DNA from: an uncultured Bacteroidales bacterium
GTDB lineage: Bacteria; Bacteroidota; Bacteroidia; Bacteroidales; Paludibacteraceae
NCBI GenBank assembly: GCA_946414805.1
Contig: CAMKPZ010000012.1
Location: 1 to 40,791, forward strand
Length of the DNA: 40,791 bases
Direction of reading: 5' to 3'
The position numbers were made by a program, and so were the translations under genes. A model generated the notes under the pieces. It had not been told where the DNA came from. It saw only the letters and a list, made by a program, of their open reading frames with translations, and made no database searches. This document shows positions 1 to 8,293 of this stretch, in pieces; the stretch's first letter is position 1, and the number at the start of each line of letters is the position of its first letter.

Positions 1-1067
1 ATTTCAATGCAGGACCGAGTATCCTGCCGCAAGAAGTAATCAAACAGACCGCAGAGGCTGTAATGGATTTCCAGGGTGAGGGTTTGTCTATTCTTGAAAT
101 CTCTCACCGCGCCAAGTATTTCCAGCCCGTCATGGACGAGGCGGAAGCGCTGATGAAAGAGCTTCTGAATGTGCCGGAGGGTTATCGTGTGCTCTTCCTC
201 GGCGGCGGCGCAAGTCTGCAATTCTGCATGGTGCCGTTCAATATGTTAGAGAAGAAAGCCGCTTATCTCAACACCGGCGTATGGAGCAAGAAGGCTCTCA
301 AAGAGGCGAAAGGTTTCGGCGAAGCCGTAGAGGTGGCTGCTTCTACTGACTCGATCCCGACGGACTATGAGATCCCGCAGGATGCTGATTATTTCCATAT
401 CACGACCAACAACACCATCTTTGGTACTGAGATCAACGATGAGAAACTCGCAGAGATATATCGCAAGAAAGGCAAAGTGGCGCTGGTAGCCGATATGAGT
501 TCGGATATTTTGAGCCGTCCGATCGATGTCAGCCAGTATGACATTATCTACGGCGGTGCGCAGAAGAACCTCGCTCCCGCCGGTGTGACCTTTGTCATCA
601 TCAAAGAGTCGTGTCTCGGCAAAGTGAGCCGTTATATCCCGACGATGCTAAACTACCAGACGCATATCGACGGCGGATCGATGTTCAACACGCCCCCTGT
701 GCTGCCGGTTTATACAGCACTCCTGACCCTTCGTTGGCTCAAGGCGAATGGCGGCGTGAAATGGATTCAGGCACGCAACAAAGCGAAGGCGGACTTGCTG
801 TACAAGTGCCTCGACGAGTCGAAACTCTTCACACCGACTATTCTCAAGAAAGAAGACCGCAGCCGCATGAATATATGCTTCGTGCTCAAACCCGAATACG
901 CAGAACTTCAGGACGATTTCTTCAAGTTCGCTACGGCTAAAGGTATGGTAGGTATCAAAGGCCACCGTCTCGTCGGAGGCTTCCGCGCTTCATGTTACAA
1001 CGCAATGGACCTCGAGGGCGTTCAGGCACTGGTAGATTGTATTAAGGAATACGAGAAATTACATTGA
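1..1067 (+). CDS. serC: Phosphoserine aminotransferase, 5' end outside window
   Basis: PLP enzyme that makes 3-phosphoserine from 3-phosphohydroxypyruvate and glutamate, the second step of serine synthesis, in the cytoplasm. The frame is open from base 3 and reads [10 protein letters not shown], the usual SerC N-terminus, so only a few residues are missing; the ATG at 63 is internal. The PLP lysine lies in [11 protein letters not shown], and [15 protein letters not shown] near the C-terminus is typical of the family. The stop (1065-1067) is followed within 3 nt by the serA ATG, so the two genes are almost certainly one operon. Family assignment is secure. Confidence 0.95.
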   Translation, partial: FNAGPSILPQEVIKQTAEAVMDFQGEGLSILEISHRAKYFQPVMDEAEALMKELLNVPEGYRVLFLGGGASLQFCMVPFNMLEKKAAYLNTGVWSKKALKEAKGFGEAVEVAASTDSIPTDYEIPQDADYFHITTNNTIFGTEINDEKLAEIYRKKGKVALVADMSSDILSRPIDVSQYDIIYGGAQKNLAPAGVTFVIIKESCLGKVSRYIPTMLNYQTHIDGGSMFNTPPVLPVYTALLTLRWLKANGGVKWIQARNKAKADLLYKCLDESKLFTPTILKKEDRSRMNICFVLKPEYAELQDDFFKFATAKGMVGIKGHRLVGGFRASCYNAMDLEGVQALVDCIKEYEKLH

Positions 1068-1069
1068 TT

Positions 1070-1990
1070 ATGAAAGTATTAGTAGCAACAGAGAAGCCCT
1101 TTGCAAAAGTAGCCGTGGACGGCATACGCGAAGTGGTGGAGGGCGCAGGATACGAACTCGCGCTTCTCGAGAAATATACAGATAAACAGCAGTTGCTGGA
1201 GGCAGTAGCAGATGTCGATGCACTTATCATCCGTTCGGATATTGTGGACGCTGCCGTGCTTGATGCTGCGAAGCAGTTGAAGATCGTAGTCCGTGCCGGT
1301 GCCGGTTACGATAACATTGATCTGGAAGCCGCTACGGCTCACAAAGTGGTAGCGATGAATACCCCGGGTCAAAACAGCAATGCAGTTGCCGAATTAGCCC
1401 TGGGACTTATGGTATACGCCGTTCGCAATTTTTACAACGGCACTTCCGGCACAGAGCTGAAGGGTAAGAAACTCGGTATTCATGCCTTCGGAAACGTGGG
1501 CCGCAACGTGGCACGTATTGCACAGGGCTTCGGAATGGAGGTCTATGCGTATGATGCGTATTGCCCGGATGAGGCGATGACGGCGGCGAACGTGAGACCC
1601 GTTCACTCGGCGGAGGAGTTGTATAAGACCTGCAACATCGTGAGTCTGCACATACCCGCTACGGCGGAGACCAAGAACTCCATCAACCATGACCTCGTAG
1701 GTCTCATGCCGAAAGGAGCTATTCTGGTGAACACCGCACGCAAGGAAGTGATTGACGAGGAAGGCCTGATTGCGCTCATGCAGGAGCGTCCGGACCTGAA
1801 GTATATGACAGATATCATGCCGGTAGCGGACGCCAAGTTCCGCACGCTCTTTGAGGGACGCTATTTCGCTACGCCGAAGAAGATGGGCGCACAGACCGCA
1901 GAGGCAAATATCAACGCCGGTATCGCGGCTGCCAAACAGATTGTCGATTTCCTCGAGAACGGCAACACCCGTTTCCAAGTGAATAAATGA
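1070..1990 (+). CDS. serA: D-3-phosphoglycerate dehydrogenase, short type III form
   Basis: Oxidises 3-phosphoglycerate to 3-phosphohydroxypyruvate with NAD+, the entry step of serine synthesis. About 306 residues, with no C-terminal ACT domain, so classical serine feedback through ACT is not expected. The NAD-binding loop reads HAFGNVGRNVA near residue 140, and RAGAGYDNID is the substrate-side motif. In the region that holds the catalytic His of most 2-hydroxyacid dehydrogenases the sequence is TPKKMGAQT, the Lys-type (IIIK) variant. I chose ATG 1070; a TTG at 1064 is in frame but overlaps the serC stop. The stop overlaps the next ATG as ATGA, which suggests translational coupling. Confidence 0.92.
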   Translation: MKVLVATEKPFAKVAVDGIREVVEGAGYELALLEKYTDKQQLLEAVADVDALIIRSDIVDAAVLDAAKQLKIVVRAGAGYDNIDLEAATAHKVVAMNTPGQNSNAVAELALGLMVYAVRNFYNGTSGTELKGKKLGIHAFGNVGRNVARIAQGFGMEVYAYDAYCPDEAMTAANVRPVHSAEELYKTCNIVSLHIPATAETKNSINHDLVGLMPKGAILVNTARKEVIDEEGLIALMQERPDLKYMTDIMPVADAKFRTLFEGRYFATPKKMGAQTAEANINAGIAAAKQIVDFLENGNTRFQVNK

Positions 1991-3318
1991 AAACCCGTTT
2001 ATTCATATTAATGACCTTCCTCACCCTTCCTTTGTGGAAGGGCGGGGCAGGCTTCCTATACGCGCAATCCATGAATGTGGAGTGCGTTGGTACGGCTACC
2101 CAGCGTGTGAACGGATCGGACACCGTCTTCATCTTCGCGAACAGCATTGGACTGCATTCGAAGATCGGTGCCGTTGATTGGTATTCGACCGCTACAGGAA
2201 CTGCGGTACAGACCGATCAGGAGGATTTCTATCCCGATGACGGCGGTTACTATATCGTAAAGGGCGGAGTGGAGTACAGCCCGTTCTATGTCTTTGTATG
2301 CAAAGATGCGGATGTGACGATGGAGGCTACAGCGGACTGTGAGAACACGGTTCTGCGGTGTAGCGGAGATATAGCGCCTTATACCTATACACGCCGCAAC
2401 GGCACGCAAGGACGCCTCACGCGCGCGTGTTCCATAGATTATACTGCGTTAGCCTGGAATACCGAGGCATGGACTGACTCCGCGGCTCAGATGAATGCTA
2501 CGCTCAACGCCACAATGACAATGCCGGCTCTCTACGGCAAGACGCCGATCACCCTTTGCTATGATGCAGAGATCCGCGATGCGCTGGGACTGGAGCCCGC
2601 ATGCACCACGATCGACATTGCAGAGGAAGATATCAAAGCCGTGAAGATGGAGCTTGTGGCACTGGTTACGGCGCGAGAAAATGATCCGGCCGGCAATAAT
2701 GAGTTGGAGCGCCCGATAGATCAGAAACTGGAGGAGTCCAAGAGTTACAGCGGTGCGCTGGAGGTGGCTTTCTACAGCAATCCTACGCCGGCGGCTACTT
2801 TCTATCAATGGACGATCTATAAAGCCACCGATCGCATCGCTACCCGTAATGACCGAGATATCCGTTATGCTTTCTCCGAACCGGGGTCGTACCGGATTGT
2901 AGGACGCGTCAATAATGCGTTCTGTACCTCTGATTCCGCGGAGACGGTTGTCAATATCTCCGAGTCGTATCTGCGGGTACCGAATGTGTTCACGCCTAAC
3001 GGAGACGGTATCAATGATGAGTTCCGCGTGGCGTACCGCTCACTGCGTGATTTCCATTGCTGGGTGTATAACCGATGGGGCAAACTGGTTTATGAATGGA
3101 CCGATCCCTCGAAAGGATGGGACGGTATGATCGGCGGTCGTCCGGCATCCGAAGGAGCGTATTTCTATGTCATCCGGGCTATGGGAACGGAAGCTGCAAG
3201 GAATGCTTCGTATGTGGGGCTAAAGGCGGTGTACCAGAAACGCAAACTGAATGCCGACGAGTCGGTGACCGGAGTATACCAGCTCTCCGGCGACATTAAC
3301 CTGATCAGAGGAAAATGA
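1987..3318 (+). CDS. Secreted protein with gliding-motility-associated C-terminal domain
   Basis: Function unknown; a 443-residue exported protein. A signal peptide covers about residues 1-27 (MKTRLFILM..., ending FLYAQS). The middle has a PKD/Ig-like stretch (about 255-325, containing FYQWTIYK and FSEPGSYRIVGRVNN). The C-terminal part starts LRVPNVFTPNGDGINDEF and continues WVYNRWGKLVYEW and GAYFYVIRA, which is the CHU_C / TIGR04131 module used as a type B sorting signal by the type IX secretion system. It would therefore be exported and released or attached at the cell surface. Its first codon overlaps the serA stop (ATGA). Part of the signal peptide is encoded by a small inverted repeat (2024-2042). 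Confidence 0.85.
   Translation: MKTRLFILMTFLTLPLWKGGAGFLYAQSMNVECVGTATQRVNGSDTVFIFANSIGLHSKIGAVDWYSTATGTAVQTDQEDFYPDDGGYYIVKGGVEYSPFYVFVCKDADVTMEATADCENTVLRCSGDIAPYTYTRRNGTQGRLTRACSIDYTALAWNTEAWTDSAAQMNATLNATMTMPALYGKTPITLCYDAEIRDALGLEPACTTIDIAEEDIKAVKMELVALVTARENDPAGNNELERPIDQKLEESKSYSGALEVAFYSNPTPAATFYQWTIYKATDRIATRNDRDIRYAFSEPGSYRIVGRVNNAFCTSDSAETVVNISESYLRVPNVFTPNGDGINDEFRVAYRSLRDFHCWVYNRWGKLVYEWTDPSKGWDGMIGGRPASEGAYFYVIRAMGTEAARNASYVGLKAVYQKRKLNADESVTGVYQLSGDINLIRGK
2024..2042. repeat. Inverted repeat inside a signal-peptide coding region
   Basis: CCCTTCC (2024-2030) pairs with GGAAGGG (2036-2042) across a 5-nt loop. It encodes part of the hydrophobic signal peptide (LPLWKGG), so a hairpin forms close to the start of the mRNA. 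I infer that it belongs to a dispersed mini-repeat class; no second copy was seen in this window. Confidence 0.6.
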
Positions 3319-3347
3319 GTAAATACGGAAAATAATAAAATGTGAAA

Positions 3348-5492
3348 ATGAGAAAATTGATGCTTATGGCTTTAGCCGCTACAGTAATGGCAGCCTCCGC
3401 TGCTACCAATCCGTTCTTTGACTACAAGAACTGGAAAACGCCGCACGGCACGTACCCTTTTAACGAGATTCACGCGGAGCATTATATGCCGGCCTTTGAG
3501 GAGGCGTTCAAACGCGGTCTGCAGGATATCGATGATATCGTGAATAATCCTGCGGCTCCTACTTTCAAGAACACTATCGAGGCGTACGAGCGCTCCGGCG
3601 AGATGCTGACGGTTGTAGCCGGCTGTTTCTATAACCTCACCAGTGCAGAGACCAACGACACCTTGCAGCAGATCGAGATGGAGCTCTCTCCGAAACTCTC
3701 GGAGTACTCCGCTACCATCCGTCTCAACGAGGGACTCTTCCAGCGTATCAAAACGGTTTATGACCAGCGGGAGAAACTGAAACTCAACAAGGCGCAGATG
3801 AAACTTCTGGAGGATATCTACGAGTCTTTCGCCAATAACGGCGCGAACCTCTCTCCTGAGGACAAACAGACCTATCGTGAGCTGTCCGCCAAACTGAGCA
3901 AACTGACGCTCCAATACGGTCAGAACGTGCTCAAGGCGACCAACGCATGGACGCTGCATATAACGGATGAGGCGCTTCTCGCAGGTCTGAATGACGACAC
4001 CAAGGCTATGCTTCGCGCGAATGCCGAGAAGAAAGGCCTCGAAGGATGGTTGCTGAATCTCAAACCGACTACAACCATTCCGGTGATGCAGGATCTCGAC
4101 AACCGCGATATTCGTCGTGAACTCTATATGGCGAACGCCGGTAAATGCGTCGGCGGAGAGTTTGATAACACTGCGATCATTGTGGAGATCGTCAATACCC
4201 GTCTGGCATTGGCTAATCTCTTTGACAAGAAGACTTATGCCGAGAAATCGCTGCATAAGACGATGGCGGAGACTCCCGAGACCGTATACAGTTTGCTGGA
4301 TCAGCTCCGTGACGCCTATATGCCGGCAGCTCGTGCTGAGGTGCAGGAGGTGGAGGATTACGCACATGCGCATGGATTCTATGCGGCACATCTGCAGCCC
4401 TGGGATTGGAGCTATTACTCCAAGAAACTCAAGCAAGAGAAATATGCTATCTCCGATGATGACCTTCGTCCGTATTTCGAACTGGAGAATGTGAAGAAAG
4501 GCGTGTTCGGCTTGGCTGAGCGCCTCTATGGCCTCAAATTCAAGGAGAATAAGAATATTCAGGTCTATAACCCCGAGGTGACGGCATATGAGGTCTTTGA
4601 CGAGAAGGGTAAGTTCCTCGCTGTCTATTACGCTGATTTCCATCCGCGGGACGGCAAGCGTGGCGGCGCGTGGATGAATGATTTCCAGCCGCAGTATATG
4701 GTCGGTAAGAAAGATCACCGTCCGCATATCGTCAATGTGATGAACTTCACCCGCCCGACAGCAGACAAACCGGCGCTCTTCACCTATGACGAGGTGCGTA
4801 CTTTCCTGCATGAGTTCGGTCATGGTCTGCACGGTATGCTCACGCGTTGCCAGTATGCAGCGCAGAGCGGTACTAATGTGCCGCGTGATTTCGTAGAACT
4901 GCCGAGCCAGTTCAACGAGAACTTCATTGATGAGAAAGAGTTCCTCGACACTTTTGCCAAACATTATATCACGGGCGAACCTCTTCCGCAGGATCTGTTG
5001 GACAAGATGCATGCGTCGCAGACCTACCACGCTGCCTATTCGTGTGTCCGTCAGCTCAGTTTCGGCTATCTCGATATGGCTTGGCACACGCTTGACAAAC
5101 CCTTTGAGGTAAACGAGACGATCGGTACAGTCGAGTCCGTCTGCCGTTTCAGCGACGAGGCAATGGCGCAGGTACAGGTAATGCCAACCGTTCCGGGAAC
5201 CCAGATGGCTACGGCTTTCACCCATATTTTCTCGGGCGGTTATGCAGCCGGTTATTACAGTTATAAATGGTCGGAGCTCCTTGACGCAGATGCTTTCTCT
5301 GTCTTCAAGGAGGCGCAGAAGAAAAACGGCTCTATCTTCGATAAGAAAGCAGCCAAACGTTTCCGCGAGAATATTCTGGAGAAGGGTGGTACAGAGAAAG
5401 CCATGGACCTCTACAAACGCTTCCGTGGCGGCGAACCGACTATCAACGCCCTCCTCGAGCGCGATGGAATCAAAGCCATTGAGATCAAATAA
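3348..5492 (+). CDS. dcp: M3-family zinc metallopeptidase, peptidyl-dipeptidase Dcp type
   Basis: Removes dipeptides from the C-termini of oligopeptides; probably periplasmic. About 714 residues, close to the usual length for Dcp/oligopeptidase A. A signal peptide is visible (MRKLMLMALAATVMAASAAT). The zinc site HEFGHGLHGML is near residue 488, and the downstream Glu ligand region reads FVELPSQFNENF. The C-terminal HIFSGGYAAGYYSYKWSE is the substrate-binding segment of the family. I chose ATG 3348; GTG 3342 in frame is a weaker alternative. It is separated by 29 nt from the secreted protein upstream and followed by a strong terminator, so it closes the serC operon. Confidence 0.93.
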   Translation: MRKLMLMALAATVMAASAATNPFFDYKNWKTPHGTYPFNEIHAEHYMPAFEEAFKRGLQDIDDIVNNPAAPTFKNTIEAYERSGEMLTVVAGCFYNLTSAETNDTLQQIEMELSPKLSEYSATIRLNEGLFQRIKTVYDQREKLKLNKAQMKLLEDIYESFANNGANLSPEDKQTYRELSAKLSKLTLQYGQNVLKATNAWTLHITDEALLAGLNDDTKAMLRANAEKKGLEGWLLNLKPTTTIPVMQDLDNRDIRRELYMANAGKCVGGEFDNTAIIVEIVNTRLALANLFDKKTYAEKSLHKTMAETPETVYSLLDQLRDAYMPAARAEVQEVEDYAHAHGFYAAHLQPWDWSYYSKKLKQEKYAISDDDLRPYFELENVKKGVFGLAERLYGLKFKENKNIQVYNPEVTAYEVFDEKGKFLAVYYADFHPRDGKRGGAWMNDFQPQYMVGKKDHRPHIVNVMNFTRPTADKPALFTYDEVRTFLHEFGHGLHGMLTRCQYAAQSGTNVPRDFVELPSQFNENFIDEKEFLDTFAKHYITGEPLPQDLLDKMHASQTYHAAYSCVRQLSFGYLDMAWHTLDKPFEVNETIGTVESVCRFSDEAMAQVQVMPTVPGTQMATAFTHIFSGGYAAGYYSYKWSELLDADAFSVFKEAQKKNGSIFDKKAAKRFRENILEKGGTEKAMDLYKRFRGGEPTINALLERDGIKAIEIK

Positions 5493-5518
5493 TCAATAGA
5501 ATTTAACTCTCTATTAAT

Positions 5519-5549
5519 AAAAATCTGCATCAAAAGTGCAGATTTTTTT
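5519..5549 (+). terminator. Rho-independent terminator after the M3 peptidase
   Basis: AAATCTGCA (5521-5529) and TGCAGATTT (5537-5545) form a perfect stem with a 7-nt loop, flanked by A on the left and a run of seven T on the right. Confidence 0.9.
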
Positions 5550-5578
5550 GTGTATATCATTTTTTTTGTGTAATTTTG
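5547..5578 (+). promoter_or_regulatory. Bacteroidota-type promoter for the 5585-5878 region
   Basis: TTTG (5547-5550) and TAATTTTG (5571-5578) are separated by 20 nt, the same spacing as the other promoters in this window. The -33 element starts in the T-run of the preceding terminator. Transcription should begin near 5585. Confidence 0.7.
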
Positions 5579-5584
5579 CAGCGC

Positions 5585-5878
5585 AAACTCACGCTGGGGT
5601 GTCTGCATGATATTTCGGAGTGAGGGAGCAGACATATTGATTGGCGTTTACTAACGCTTGTTTTTGACTCATTGAAACCTGAGAAATTTCAAAATTAGTC
5701 TTCGAAAACAAGGCAGTGGTAGATGCCCATGGGTGTATTTATCCCCGTGCGTATCATTATATAGTACGTACGTGCGCGTAATATACACGGCGTGGGTTTC
5801 TGCATTGCTTATTCGAGACTATAGGTTTTCTCAGGACCTCAATGAGCGGATAAGCAAGAGAAGAGATCCGCGTTTTTT
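5585..5878 (+). ncRNA. Candidate structured RNA, promoter to terminator
   Basis: No convincing reading frame is present, but the stretch folds well by eye. Stems: TGTCTGC/GCAGACA (5600-5606/5628-5634); GCGTT/AACGC (5644-5648/5653-5657); TGTTTT plus GACT with AGTC plus AAAACA (5659-5669/5697-5710), enclosing TGAAA/TTTCA; and a long imperfect hairpin with GCAG/CTGC, CCCA/TGGG and CCGTG/CACGG (5713-5803). A promoter starts it and a terminator hairpin ends it. It could be a stand-alone ncRNA, for example of the Bacteroidales-1/6S kind that is likewise bounded by promoter and terminator, or an attenuated leader for the surface-polysaccharide genes downstream. The class is not identified. Confidence 0.55.
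5846..5878 (+). terminator. Terminator with a competing upstream stem
   Basis: GCGGAT (5846-5851) pairs with ATCCGC (5866-5871), followed by G and six T. A second stem, TTGCTTAT/ATAAGCAA (5805-5812/5850-5857), shares bases 5850-5851 with it, so the two are close to mutually exclusive, as in an attenuator. Confidence 0.6.
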
Positions 5879-6128
5879 AATTTCTATTCTTTTCCATTAT
5901 CCTTTTCAAAGACAATCGCTTTCGCCATTGCCTGTTAATTCTATGCATACATACGAATTAGAACAGGACCATCACGGGACCATGTCCTGACGACCTAAGA
6001 AAGTACGAATCAGAACAATTGCAAAGACCGTACAAACACCCATCAGTAACATTCATAATGGTCGCGAGATAGTCGCGGGGATGACAGGTAAATAGAGAGT
6101 AAATGAAAGAAGAAAATCTGTGTTTTAT
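5879..6128. other. Gene-free AT-rich spacer with small inverted repeats
   Basis: I see no supported gene. CCTGTTAATTC (from about 5931) and GAATTAGAACAGG (5955-5967) can pair, and CAGGAC (5964-5969) pairs with GTCCTG (5984-5989). A minus-strand hydrophobic ORF of about 26 codons covers the second hairpin but has no further support. The region may be a relic of deleted sequence in front of the next, fragment-like gene. Confidence 0.4.
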
Positions 6129-6512
6129 ATGAATATTAAAAAGATAAAATACCTTAAGCGTTTTCTTTATGGAAATGTAGATATTTCTCAATGTTCAGGA
6201 CAAATAAAATGGATCACTTCTAAGCATCCGGAAACAGGCTCTTGGATTATAGGTCAATCTGACTTTCACTATCTTGTTAGCAGAGATAATATTATAACAC
6301 CCAATAAATATGCCGTTTTTGTTGGAGATATAAATCACGATTTTAAAAATTGTGATCATGTAATATTGGCTGGTATTCCGGGTAAAATCATCAAGCAGAA
6401 TTATCGTACATTACTAGATTGGGGACAAGAAAATACTGTTGACGAGTACTTTTACAAGAATCCTCAATCAAATATATATCGTTTATATGACAATGAAAGT
6501 AAAATCATTTGA
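6129..6512 (+). CDS. Unknown small protein, possible acyltransferase remnant
   Basis: A 127-residue product I do not recognise with confidence. Near residues 85-95 it has HVILAGIPGKIIKQNY, which resembles the end of the left-handed beta-helix in hexapeptide acyltransferases (where NPAK or IPAK is usual), but the preceding hexapeptide coils are absent. It may be a deleted acyltransferase or an unrelated polysaccharide-locus protein. The DNA is clearly more AT-rich than the flanking core genes. I chose ATG 6129; GTG 6120 is in frame. Its 3' end overlaps the next gene by about 20 nt in another frame, so the two are probably cotranslated. Confidence 0.5.
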   Translation: MNIKKIKYLKRFLYGNVDISQCSGQIKWITSKHPETGSWIIGQSDFHYLVSRDNIITPNKYAVFVGDINHDFKNCDHVILAGIPGKIIKQNYRTLLDWGQENTVDEYFYKNPQSNIYRLYDNESKII

Positions 6513-8145
6513 CATATTTGACACTTGCCTTGTGCGTAAATGCGGGGAGGCCAGAAATGTATTTGACATATTGGCTGAACGTGCATTTGTCAGACCTGTT
6601 GCATCAGAGTGCAAACATGCATTTGTAGTAGCGCGTATTGAGGCGGAAACTAAATCATGGTCTTCGACACAAACACTGATGGATATATATAATGCATTCT
6701 GGTATAAACATTCAGACTTGCGTTCTACGGAAGAACTAATTGAGTTAGAAAAGGATGTTGAACGTGAGATGCTTTGCCCTGTGCATAGTGTGACGGAATA
6801 TATTTCATCTTTACGCAAAAAAAGTAATCGTATTTTATTCATCTCTGATATGTATTTGGGAGCAGATTTCCTCCAACCAATACTACAAAAGGCTGGTCTC
6901 TGGCAAGAAGGTGATACCATCTACGTATCATGCGAAATAGGAGCGACCAAAGCGAGCGGAAGTTTGTTTGAGTATATCCGTCAAAAAGAGAATATCGCTT
7001 ATAGAAATTGGCATCATTATGGAGATAATGCGCATAGTGATGTGCAAGTACCAAAGAAATTAGGAATACATGCGCATTTCGTATCGCACGATTACACTCC
7101 TTATCAATTATCCATGAGACAGCAACCCTCTTTACAATATCAATGGGGAGGTATGTTAGCCGGTATCAGTAGGAGTATAGCTATGCAAAGCGAGAGGACT
7201 GCACATAATGATTTTGTATTAGATATCATAGCACCGTTGTTTGTTACGTTCGTTTATCGCGTAATGGCAAATGCAGAACAGCATGGGATACGAAATCTCT
7301 ATTTCTGTGCGAGAGACGCATATCCTCTGTACAGGATAGCACTTAAAATGCAATCACTTTTTCCGAAGATACATGTTAGCTATCTATATATATCCCGTAA
7401 ATCATTATATGAGGGAGAAGATACAAATAAGTTAGGATATTTCGAACAAATAGGATTAGCTTCTTGTTCGGGAGGAAATGCTATTGTAGATGTTCGGTCA
7501 AGCGGAAGGACCTTGCCAGTATTGAATGACTTGCTAACATCTAATGGATTTAGTTCAGTGTATGGCTACTTCTTTGAAGTAAGCCCTACATCATCAGAAC
7601 AATTACAGGGGTTGAATTACTACGCAGAATTAGATGACTTGTATATCCAAAATCTGAGTGTAGCACTACGCAAATTACCGAGTAATTGGTATATGTATGA
7701 ATTGTATTTCCCGCTAAACACTCAGAAACGCACAATAGGATATGAGTATGACGGAAAAGAGTATAGACCTGTTTTAGATACTGAAGATAAGAAAGAGTAT
7801 CGCTTGGCAAATCTACAGGAGTGTGTAGAATGGCGTAATTGGGCATTAGATAGATATGCGGAAGACTTTTTGCAGTTAGGATTGCATAACTACGCAGACG
7901 AGATTTTTAGTATGTACGCGCTTCCTCAATTAGCGGAGTTTTTCTTATATCCTGATAAGTATTATTTAGGTGCTTTGCGAGAGTTCAATAGCCTACATCC
8001 GGATAGAGGTTATATACCTTATGTAGATAATTCGTTGTTGCGGTTACCAATGAATGTCCTCAAGCACAAAACAATGTGGAAACGAGGAACTATATTTTAC
8101 AGCCTTCCAACATGGATGAGCAGATTTTTGTACAGAAATAAATAA
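6493..8145 (+). CDS. HAD-superfamily protein of polysaccharide loci (COG5610-like)
   Basis: About 550 residues. The N-terminal third is a HAD phosphatase-type domain: motif I SFDIFDTCL right at the start, motif II in LFISDMYLG, a Lys in GATKASGS and the acidic motif GDNAHSDV. The C-terminal part (about 230-550) has the NLYFCARDAYPLY and YISRKSLY pattern found in the large HAD-like proteins of capsule and O-antigen clusters, where their exact role is unsettled. Start ATG 6493 puts motif I at the usual distance; ATG 6487 is two codons upstream. It overlaps the previous gene. The sequence is AT-rich, which suggests acquisition by transfer. Confidence 0.75.
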   Translation: MKVKSFDIFDTCLVRKCGEARNVFDILAERAFVRPVASECKHAFVVARIEAETKSWSSTQTLMDIYNAFWYKHSDLRSTEELIELEKDVEREMLCPVHSVTEYISSLRKKSNRILFISDMYLGADFLQPILQKAGLWQEGDTIYVSCEIGATKASGSLFEYIRQKENIAYRNWHHYGDNAHSDVQVPKKLGIHAHFVSHDYTPYQLSMRQQPSLQYQWGGMLAGISRSIAMQSERTAHNDFVLDIIAPLFVTFVYRVMANAEQHGIRNLYFCARDAYPLYRIALKMQSLFPKIHVSYLYISRKSLYEGEDTNKLGYFEQIGLASCSGGNAIVDVRSSGRTLPVLNDLLTSNGFSSVYGYFFEVSPTSSEQLQGLNYYAELDDLYIQNLSVALRKLPSNWYMYELYFPLNTQKRTIGYEYDGKEYRPVLDTEDKKEYRLANLQECVEWRNWALDRYAEDFLQLGLHNYADEIFSMYALPQLAEFFLYPDKYYLGALREFNSLHPDRGYIPYVDNSLLRLPMNVLKHKTMWKRGTIFYSLPTWMSRFLYRNK

Positions 8146-8156
8146 TCCAACGATAC

Positions 8157-8216
8157 ATGGATCGACCCCTCCACATCGTAATGACCCCGACACGCAATGA
8201 AGCGTGGGTGATATAA
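8157..8216 (+). pseudogene. Truncated start of a family 2 glycosyltransferase
   Basis: Nineteen codons, then TAA. The product MDRPLHIVMTPTRNEAWVI matches the first 19 residues of the intact glycosyltransferase at 9591 (MSQPIHIVMTPTRNEAWVI). The last 42 nt before the break are 41/42 identical, while the first 15 nt are more diverged. Similarity stops exactly after the ATA codon (8213). The remnant and the intact gene flank the oppositely oriented ATPase gene. It lies 11 nt after the HAD gene, where a next operon gene would be expected. Confidence 0.75.
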
Positions 8217-8252
8217 TAAAAAATAAAAGCAACCGACATTGCTGCCGGTTGC
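8213..8252 (-). terminator. Terminator for the minus-strand ATPase gene
   Basis: Read on the minus strand, GCAACCG (8252-8246) pairs with CGGTTGC (8235-8229) around a 10-nt loop and is followed by a T-rich tract (TTTTATTTTTTATT). Confidence 0.75.
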
Positions 8253-8293
8253 ATAACATAAACGATCTTTGACATATTTCAATAAAAAGCGAC

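Noticed and set aside
3372..5225. 617-codon open frame on the minus strand
   Set aside because: Lies fully antisense to the M3 peptidase, whose motifs and length are clear; the product has no recognisable domains and reflects codon bias of the real gene.
5733..5990. 85-codon plus-strand ORF across the candidate RNA
   Set aside because: Starts inside a hairpin, has no family motif, and runs through the terminator at 5846-5878.
5958..6191. 77-codon minus-strand ORF with Cys-rich and hydrophobic segments
   Set aside because: No promoter or context; its frame crosses inverted repeats and the start of the next gene.
8097..8282. Short minus-strand ORFs downstream of the ATPase gene
   Set aside because: They overlap the ATPase terminator and the end of the HAD gene and have no motif.
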